Source: Sphingopyxis sp. H050 (lineage in GTDB: Bacteria; Pseudomonadota; Alphaproteobacteria; Sphingomonadales; Sphingomonadaceae). Taken from it: a DNA stretch of 64,000 nt. The DNA is taken from positions 161,741 through 225,740 of the forward strand of contig NZ_LNRZ01000007.1 in the NCBI RefSeq assembly GCF_001468265.1, written 5' to 3'. Position 1 is the first letter of the stretch, and each line of letters begins with the position of its first letter. A program made the translations under genes and the position numbers. The notes beneath the pieces were generated by a model, which was not told the origin of the DNA, searched no databases, and saw nothing but the letters and a program-made list of their open reading frames with translations. Positions 59,055 to 64,000 of the stretch are shown here, one piece after another.

Positions 59055-60542
59055 TTATTGTTTCGGGCCGACCTCGACATAGGCAGGAACCGCCGCGGTC
59101 GCGGCAGGGATCGCCTTGGTGTCGGTCGCGACCTGCTGCGGCGCCGGATCGTCGGCCCAATCCCACAGCTGACCCTTCACGCGGCGATAATTGACCTCGG
59201 GATCATAGAGCGCGCCGCCCTCGATCCCCAGGTCGCGCGCCTCGGCCTTGCCCATCGCGGCGAGCACCGAAAAGGCGGCGACATAGGAGTTGCGCCGCGC
59301 CGAGACGAGCTGGACCTGGGTGTTCAGATATTCCTGCTCGGCATTGAGAATGTCGAGGATCGACCGCGTGCCGACGCTGTTCTCGGCGCGCACGCCTTCG
59401 AGCGACAGCCCGTTCGCGCTCACCGCCTGCTCGGTCGCGGCGATGATCCGCTCGTTCGCCTGCCACGCGGCATAGGCGCCGCGCGTCTGGGCGATCACGT
59501 CGCGTTCGACCGCGACATAATTTTCGATCGCCTGGCTCGTCTGCGCCTGCGCCTGGCGCACGCGCGCCGAGGCGCGGCCGCCCTGGAAAATCGGCAAGGT
59601 CATCGACACGCCGGCGATCGTGCTGGTCGTCGTATTCTCCGACGTCGAATTCCCGGCCGGGATCGAGTTGAGATTGTTGTTGTAGCCGCCGCTGATCGTC
59701 GCCGAGACCTTGGGCGCGCGCGTCGCCTGTGCGCTGCCGATGTCGGCGCGCGAGGCGTTGAGCCGCTGGTTTGCCGCCTCGATGTCGGGATTGCTGTTGA
59801 GCGCGATCGCGACCGCTTCCTCGGCGGTCGTCGGCAGGTTCGGCAGCAGCGGGGGGGGCTGCAGATCGTCGGGGGCGTCGCCGACGAGCCGGATATAGGA
59901 TTCGCGGCTGCGGATCAGGTTCGATTCGGCGGTGCGCAGATCGCCCTCGGCGAGCGCAAGGCGCGCCTGCGACTGGGCGACGTCGGTGCGCGTCAGGTCG
60001 CCGATCTCGAAGCGGTCGCTGGTCGCCTGCAAATTGGTGCGCAGGACCGAAACATTCTTTTGATTGAGCTGGACGATCGCGATGTCCCGGATCACGTCCA
60101 TATAGGCGCCGACGGTCTGCGAAAAGATGCTCGCCTCGGTCGCGCGCAGGTCGGCCTGTCCGGCTTCGACGCGATATTTGGCGGCCTTCACCGCGTTGCG
60201 CACCGCGCCGCCCTGATAGAGGGGCACCGACAGCTGCGCCCCGGTCGAAAAGGATCGGCCGGGCGTGAAGAAGCTGTTGCCGGGGACCATCAGATTTTCC
60301 TGATAGTCGGCGCTGGCCCCGACCGACGGCAGGCCCGATGCCTTCTGGATCGGGACATTTTCGTCGTTCGCGCGCTGGCCGGCGCGCGCCGCGGTCAGCG
60401 TCGGGTTGTTCTCATAGGCCTTGGCGAGCGCCCCCTGCAGCGTTTCGGCATGCGCCGGCGATGCCGCGACGAGCGCGCCCAGCGCCAGGCCGGCGAGCCA
60501 GCGGGTACGGCGACCGGTCTCTTGGTTCTTTTTATCGTGCAT
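59055..60542 (-). CDS. TolC family outer membrane efflux protein
   Basis: The 495-residue product has a signal peptide (LAGLALGALVAASPAHAE) and two homologous halves of the TolC beta-barrel/coiled-coil fold: ALAKAYENNPTLTAARAGQRANDENVPIQKASGLPSVGASADYQ, then later EAANQRLNASRADIGSAQATRAPKVSATISGGYNNN and ENSVGTRSILDILNAEQEYLNTQVQLVSARRNSYVAAFSVLAAMG. TolC channels connect to type I secretion or drug-efflux systems. No partner ATPase or membrane-fusion gene lies beside it; pcm is the upstream neighbour. Confidence 0.93.
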   Translation of the reverse strand: MHDKKNQETGRRTRWLAGLALGALVAASPAHAETLQGALAKAYENNPTLTAARAGQRANDENVPIQKASGLPSVGASADYQENLMVPGNSFFTPGRSFSTGAQLSVPLYQGGAVRNAVKAAKYRVEAGQADLRATEASIFSQTVGAYMDVIRDIAIVQLNQKNVSVLRTNLQATSDRFEIGDLTRTDVAQSQARLALAEGDLRTAESNLIRSRESYIRLVGDAPDDLQPPPLLPNLPTTAEEAVAIALNSNPDIEAANQRLNASRADIGSAQATRAPKVSATISGGYNNNLNSIPAGNSTSENTTTSTIAGVSMTLPIFQGGRASARVRQAQAQTSQAIENYVAVERDVIAQTRGAYAAWQANERIIAATEQAVSANGLSLEGVRAENSVGTRSILDILNAEQEYLNTQVQLVSARRNSYVAAFSVLAAMGKAEARDLGIEGGALYDPEVNYRRVKGQLWDWADDPAPQQVATDTKAIPAATAAVPAYVEVGPKQ

Positions 60543-60578
60543 CGTAATGTTCAGCCTGAAACGGGAGGGGGAGGGCCG

Positions 60579-61241
60579 TCAGAATTGGAAAGGCTTGGGG
60601 GCGGCGAAACCGGGCAGCGGGGCGACATCCATGTCGGCGAAGGAGCGCAGCGCGACCGTGCCGCCGGTCTTCACGCCCTGGACCAGGCGCGTGACATTGC
60701 CGTCGCGGCGCGCGGCGACAATGCGGCCGCCCTCGGCAAGCTGTTTCGCCAGCGCGTCGGGCAGCGCGTCGATCGCGCCCTCGACGATGATGCGGTCGAA
60801 CGGCGCCGCCTTTGCCGCGCCGGCGGCGAGCGGGCCTTCGATCCATGTGACGGTCGGCCCGGTTACGGCGGCGCGCGCCGTCGCGAGCAGCTCCGGCGAT
60901 TCCTCGACCGCATGGACCTCGGCGCCGAGCTTCGCGAGCAGCGCGGCGGTGTAGCCCGTCGCGGCGCCGATCAGCAGCACCCGCTGGCCGGGGTGGATGT
61001 CGGCGGCGACCAGCAACCGCCCGGTGACGAGCGGGGCGTTCAGCGCGCGGCCGTCGCCGAGCGCGATCGCGCGGTCCATATAGGCGACGCTCGCCAGCGC
61101 CGCCGGGACATGCGCCTCGCGCGCGACACTGCCCATCGCCGCGACCACCGCAGGGTCGATGACGTCGTTGGTGCGGAGCTGGCTGTCGACCATCGCGGCG
61201 CGCATTTCGGCCGCACCAATCTCGCTCAATTTCGTTGCCAT
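60579..61241 (-). CDS. Protein-L-isoaspartate O-methyltransferase-family protein
   Basis: The 220-residue product shows the Pcm fold: MRAAMVDSQLRTNDVIDPAVVAAMGSVAREAHVP, a SAM-binding VLLIGAATGYTAALLAKLGAEVHAVEESPEL (the usual IGxGSGY is altered to IGAATGY), and the AKQLAEGGRIVAARRDG block. Enzymes of the main branch repair isoaspartate, but this TolC-linked sphingomonad type may act on something else. The altered glycine loop is the odd point. It is 36 nt upstream of the TolC gene, likely one operon. Confidence 0.85.
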   Translation of the reverse strand: MATKLSEIGAAEMRAAMVDSQLRTNDVIDPAVVAAMGSVAREAHVPAALASVAYMDRAIALGDGRALNAPLVTGRLLVAADIHPGQRVLLIGAATGYTAALLAKLGAEVHAVEESPELLATARAAVTGPTVTWIEGPLAAGAAKAAPFDRIIVEGAIDALPDALAKQLAEGGRIVAARRDGNVTRLVQGVKTGGTVALRSFADMDVAPLPGFAAPKPFQF

Positions 61242-61493
61242 CGTGTCGTTTCCAATTCCCTGGGACCAAAGTCTTGCGGCCGCCCTAGCCTAAGCCGGGC
61301 TGTATTGCAATGATAATACAGCATCGCCACCATTTCGCGCCGCGCATAGCTGGCAACGGCCGGGTCGCCAAGCCTGCATCGCGCCATTATGGCGCGCTGT
61401 CCGGCGAATCCTTGACAAGCCAGGCAAAGCCCATCACTAGCGGCGCCTCCACCCGGCCCGGTCCGCGACAAGCGGCCGCGGCGTTCGGCATGA

Positions 61494-61567
61494 GGCCCGA
61501 TGGCGGAGTGGTTACGCAGAGGACTGCAAATCCTTGCACGCCGGTTCGATTCCGGCTCGGGCCTCCA
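61494..61567 (+). tRNA. tRNA-Cys (GCA)
   Basis: The 74-nt sequence folds as a tRNA: acceptor GGCCCGA pairs with TCGGGCC, followed by discriminator T and encoded CCA; the anticodon loop CTGCAAA carries GCA (cysteine), the T arm is GCCGG-TTCGATT-CCGGC. The U73-type discriminator agrees with tRNA-Cys identity. It is the left boundary of the repeat block; its last 7 nt begin the first repeat unit. Confidence 0.95.
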
Positions 61568-62376
61568 CCGAGTTTCCCCTTTAAAAACAATAACTTAGCA
61601 CGAGTAAACTCTTCCCCACAATTCCGCGGGTTACAGGGATATAGCGGCCTGATTGCGCGCCCAAGAGACTGGAATTACAGGGGAAATTTCACGCAAATTA
61701 GGCCCTGAATGAGCAGAGTCTCTGCCGCCGAAAGTGCATGTAGGGATTTGATTTTATGAATCGCTGCGGTCGGCGGCGACTACCGGTAGGGCTCACATGC
61801 GATCCCGTCGCTATCGCCATCCATGCCTTCTCGATAGCCGGGTTCGCCGCGATAAATTGGAGCAGTGCCGGCGGCCCGAGCATCGTTGCACCCCGACCAA
61901 TAGTCGCCCTCTTGGGGCGCGCGCTCTCGCATCGCGCCTGTCGCCACTGCAACTTCCTTTGCGGTCGATAGAGCGGCGGCTTGCTGTTCGGGGCTTGCGA
62001 GCGCCCAACCTCCTCCTGCGACCGCGCCGATGAGCCCTAGCCCGACAAGGACGCTACCCGACGACGAGATATTGTTTCGTCGATGGTTTCGCCGATGATT
62101 GTATCGGCGAGGTTCGTGATAGGTCCGTCGGCGTTTCATTCCCGACGGGTATCACGGGTTGGTAAAAGAGCGGTTCCAGTTGATGGTGGCAAATTGAAGG
62201 GTCAGAAGTGTGGTCGACCAGCCATTTTTTCGAACCGGTCTCCTTGTTCGAAGATCGATACTATCAGTGCGAGAACAGGCTGACACGGGCACTCGAAAGC
62301 ACCGCGGAGAGCGATTAAGTTACTAATTTTAATAACTTTCTTACAAAGCCTCGCAGTTGGTTCGAGTCAGACGCGT
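61561..62376. repeat. Tandem repeat unit 1 (816 bp) at the tRNA-Cys 3' end
   Basis: The unit begins with GCCTCCACCGAGTTTCCCCT, of which the first 7 nt are the tRNA-Cys 3' end, and ends just before the identical GCCTCCACCGAG of unit 2 at 62377. It holds an excalibur-domain gene on the minus strand, an AAGTTA/TAACTT hairpin near the end, and a terminal GGTTCGAGTCAGACGCGT resembling a tRNA T-arm remnant. The gene part is almost identical to unit 2; the first ~200 bp are more diverged. Confidence 0.9.
61780..62139 (-). CDS. Excalibur calcium-binding domain membrane protein, copy 1
   Basis: The 119-residue product has an Arg/His-rich cytoplasmic start (MKRRRTYHEPRRYNHRRNHRR), one membrane segment (VLVGLGLIGAVAGGGWALA), a short linker and a C-terminal excalibur domain, in which WSGCNDARAAGTAPIYRGEPGY and DGDSDGIACE form the disulfide- and calcium-type (DxDxDG) motif. 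The domain should face outside. Its role is unknown; in other bacteria it is fused to surface nucleases or proteins. It is one of two near-identical copies (offset 816 bp) differing by one residue (Ile/Ser near 24). Confidence 0.9.
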   Translation of the reverse strand: MKRRRTYHEPRRYNHRRNHRRNNISSSGSVLVGLGLIGAVAGGGWALASPEQQAAALSTAKEVAVATGAMRERAPQEGDYWSGCNDARAAGTAPIYRGEPGYREGMDGDSDGIACEPYR

Positions 62377-63191
62377 GCCTCCACCGAGTTTCCCCTTTAA
62401 AAACAATAACTTAGCACCAGGAAACTCTTCCCCATATTCCCGCGGGTTACGGGGATATTGCGGCCTGATTACGCCCCGAAGAGACTGGAATTACAGGGAA
62501 AACTTGTGCCAAATCAGCCCATGAAGAGGCAGTGTCTCTGCCGCCGAAAGTGCATGTAGGGATTTGATTTTGTGAATCGCTGCGGTCGGCGGCGACTACC
62601 GGTAGGGCTCACATGCGATCCCGTCGCTATCGCCATCCATGCCTTCTCGATAGCCGGGTTCGCCGCGATAAATTGGAGCAGTGCCGGCGGCCCGAGCATC
62701 GTTGCACCCCGACCAATAGTCGCCCTCTTGGGGGGCGCGCTCTCGCATCGCGCCTGTTGCCACTGCAACTTCCTTTGCGGTCGATAGAGCGGCGGCTTGC
62801 TGTTCGGGGCTTGCGAGCGCCCAACCTCCTCCTGCGACCGCGCCGATGAGCCCTAGCCCGACAAGGACGCTACCCGACGACGAGCTATTGTTTCGTCTAT
62901 GGTTTCGCCGATGATTGTATCGGCGAGGTTCGTGGTAGGTCCGTCGGCGTTTCATTCCCGACGGGTATCACGGGTTGGTAAAAGAGCGGTTCCAGTTGAT
63001 GGTGGCAAATTGAAGGGTCAGAAGTGTGGTCGACCAGCCATTTTTCGAACCGGTCTCCTCGTGCGAAGATCGATACTATCAGTGCGAGAACAGGCTGGCA
63101 CGGGCACTCGAAAGCACCACGCAGAGCGACTAAGTTACTAATTTGAATAACTTTCTTACAAAGCCTCGCAGTTGGTTCGAGTCAGACGCGT
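62377..63191. repeat. Tandem repeat unit 2 (815 bp)
   Basis: This unit starts at GCCTCCACCGAG after the TCAGACGCGT junction and ends at the next such junction before 63192. It has the same layout as unit 1, including the second excalibur gene; the intergenic parts on both sides of that gene (62140-62595 and 62956-63392) hold repeat sequence and short AT-rich hairpins but no gene. Confidence 0.9.
62596..62955 (-). CDS. Excalibur calcium-binding domain membrane protein, copy 2
   Basis: This copy in unit 2 is 119 residues with the same basic start, membrane segment and C-terminal excalibur domain (GCNDARAAGTAPIYRGEPGY, DGDSDGIACE). It differs from copy 1 by a single residue, so it is a recent or homogenised duplicate. 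Both copies have intact frames and probably both are expressed, but no promoter was recognised with confidence. Confidence 0.9.
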   Translation of the reverse strand: MKRRRTYHEPRRYNHRRNHRRNNSSSSGSVLVGLGLIGAVAGGGWALASPEQQAAALSTAKEVAVATGAMRERAPQEGDYWSGCNDARAAGTAPIYRGEPGYREGMDGDSDGIACEPYR

Positions 63192-63386
63192 GCCTCCACC
63201 GAGTTTCCTCTTTAAAAACAATAACTTAGCCCCGGGAAACTCTTCCCCACATTCCCGCAGGTTACAGGGATATGGCGGCCTGATTGTGCGCCCAAGAGAC
63301 TGGAATTACAGGGGAAATTTGCCGCAAATCAGGCCCTGAATGAGCAGAGTCTCTGCCGCCGAAAGTGCATGTAGGGATTTGATTTT
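63192..63386. repeat. Partial third repeat unit (195 bp)
   Basis: The sequence starts GCCTCCACCGAGTTTCCTCT and matches units 1 and 2 up to GATTTGATTTT, where it departs into unrelated sequence. It is closer to unit 1 than to unit 2 in the first part. Its end marks the border with the small ORF/recombinase remnant. Confidence 0.88.
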
Positions 63387-63392
63387 CGTCGA

Positions 63393-63629
63393 TTAGCCGC
63401 CTGGCCCAAAGACGTCTTCTATGAGGCGGTAGAGCTTTGGGTCGTGGGCGCTGAGTTCGCGGCGGGTGTTGAGCGCGATCTCGTCTCCTCGGCATTCGAG
63501 GGCGACAGCGCTGACATCCTCCATCAACATTCCGATCTGCGTGCAGAGGCGGATTGCAAGGTCGCGGCGATCGTCGTCCATGGAGGGACGAAGCGGTGAG
63601 GCGGCCGATAAGTCCATAACCATCTTCAT
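63393..63629 (-). CDS. Small hypothetical protein
   Basis: This product of 78 residues (from an ATG at 63629) reads as a mostly helical, charged protein with DLAIRLCTQIGMLMEDVSAVALECR and HDPKLYRLIEDVFGPGG. I do not recognise a family. Its ATG overlaps the stop of the recombinase-like remnant by 4 nt, so it may be a second gene of a mobile-element module. It immediately follows the third repeat unit. Confidence 0.5.
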   Translation of the reverse strand: MKMVMDLSAASPLRPSMDDDRRDLAIRLCTQIGMLMEDVSAVALECRGDEIALNTRRELSAHDPKLYRLIEDVFGPGG

Positions 63630-63907
63630 GCCGACGCTCCGAACATCGCGCGCTGCTCGGCCCAGTCGAGCGGCCATTCCTGCGACAGCATCCAGTCTGG
63701 CGTGACATGACCGGGTGCGGTGCCGGTCAGCATAGCGCGCTGAATGTCCGGTGCGAGCAGCCCGATCACAAGTCTCAGGCGTCGCCAATCCGCCGTAGGC
63801 CCGGTCATCTGGCCATGCTGGGCAGTCGTCATCGGCAAGGCGTTAAGCTGGCTGAGGTTGTGATGCGCGATGCGCACCAGCGCCGCTAAGTCCGCCTTGA
63901 TTGAGGA
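63626..63907 (-). pseudogene. Remnant of a serine recombinase C-terminus
   Basis: The open frame 63907-63626 encodes about 93 residues ending with LRLVIGLLAPDIQRAMLTG, then PDWMLSQEWPLDWAEQRAMFG. The order LLAPDI, AML/AIL, PLDW, QR and FG fits the C-terminal end of large phage/ICE serine recombinases, but the catalytic N-terminal domain and the zinc-ribbon are missing. A TGA at 63908-63910 cuts it off at the edge of the repeat block at 63906. The family call is from memory and moderate. A GTG-start small protein is the alternative. Confidence 0.5.
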
Positions 63908-64000
63908 TCAGCGTGCAATAGGCACCCCCTTCGTGGGGTGATCGGCGTGCAAAAAGGACCCCTTCATCCCGGGGATTTAGTCGGCCGACTGGTTTTGATC
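63906..64000. mobile_element. End of a probable IS21-family element (two 23-bp direct repeats)
   Basis: GATCAGCGTGCAATAGGCAC (first copy, 63906-63928) and GATCGGCGTGCAAAAAGGAC (second, 63940-63962) are similar 23-bp repeats, 34 bp apart. Repeated GATCxGCGTxCAAAAxGGACCCC-type sequences are characteristic of IS21-family ends. No transposase is inside the window, which ends at 64000. Likely the left end of an element that continues beyond. Confidence 0.5.

Noticed and set aside
61310..61708. Open frame spanning the tRNA-Cys gene
   Set aside because: It overlaps the well-formed tRNA and has no supporting start context or family match.
1..64000. CRISPR array, riboswitch, rRNA operon or complete prophage
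   Set aside because: No regularly spaced short repeats with unique spacers, no recognisable riboswitch core, no rRNA sequence and no set of phage structural genes was seen; only a recombinase remnant and one IS-type end.

Overview
The window looks like a chromosomal segment from a high-GC alphaproteobacterium of the order Sphingomonadales, most likely Sphingopyxis or a close relative. The reasons are the strongly G/C-ending codons, the gene order ubiE/mutM divergent followed by rpsT-dnaA, the rpmH-rnpA-yidD-yidC-engB block, a PopZ-type (DUF2497) protein, a bactofilin paired with an M23 peptidase, a large TonB-dependent receptor, and several kinds of palindromic dispersed repeat that I associate with sphingomonads. 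This assignment is inference from gene content and style; no marker such as 16S rRNA is present.

Layout. 1-9.2 kb: coaBC (cut by the window edge), a membrane protein/GT2-GtrA glycosyltransferase pair, ubiB and ubiE on the minus strand, then mutM, rpsT and dnaA on the plus strand with strong terminators. 9.2-16.1 kb: a DUF4136 lipoprotein, trpS, murJ and secB (minus), then a Tim44-domain protein, mltA and an Smr nuclease (plus). 16-23.3 kb: dapE, a cupin, a GST, the engB-yidC-yidD-rnpA-rpmH cluster, a small membrane protein and a periplasmic ClpP-like protein. 23.4-29.6 kb: eleven tightly packed minus-strand genes headed by a TetR regulator with an operator-like palindrome; the set holds four VOC proteins (five VOC domains), two GSTs, an AHSA1/SRPBCC protein, a duplicated DUF1428 protein, a DUF4287 protein and a small membrane protein. 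29.6-41.9 kb: comM, a DUF1905 protein, a membrane diguanylate cyclase, bactofilin plus M23 peptidase, an ICMT-like methyltransferase, a TonB receptor, a sphingomonad hypothetical protein and gshA. 42-48.6 kb: a large Calx-beta/DUF11-type surface protein, rsmE and three Tad-type genes (one vWA TadG-like, two TadE-like). 48.7-61.2 kb: ubiA, smc, two DsbA-like thioredoxins, a DciA-like gene, mutY, a Tat-exported serine hydrolase, nudC, PopZ, a TolC-family protein and a Pcm-family methyltransferase.

61.5-64 kb is different. It is an accessory junction at the 3' end of a tRNA-Cys gene. The last 7 nt of the tRNA begin a ~816-bp unit that is tandemly duplicated, with a 195-bp third partial copy. Each full unit carries an excalibur-domain membrane protein. 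Beyond it lie a small unknown ORF, the C-terminal remnant of what looks like a phage/ICE-type serine recombinase, and 23-bp direct repeats resembling the terminal repeats of an IS21-family element, which break the recombinase frame.

Most of the window is housekeeping: quinone biosynthesis (ubiA, ubiB, ubiE), envelope assembly (murJ, mltA, yidC, secB, bactofilin/M23, dapE), DNA replication and repair (dnaA, smc, DciA, mutM, mutY) and translation (rpsT, rpmH, rnpA, trpS, rsmE). The strongest candidates for something undescribed are the TetR-controlled VOC/GST operon, the tandem excalibur units at tRNA-Cys, and a ~28-bp dispersed element found both between rnpA and yidD and in frame inside a coding sequence.
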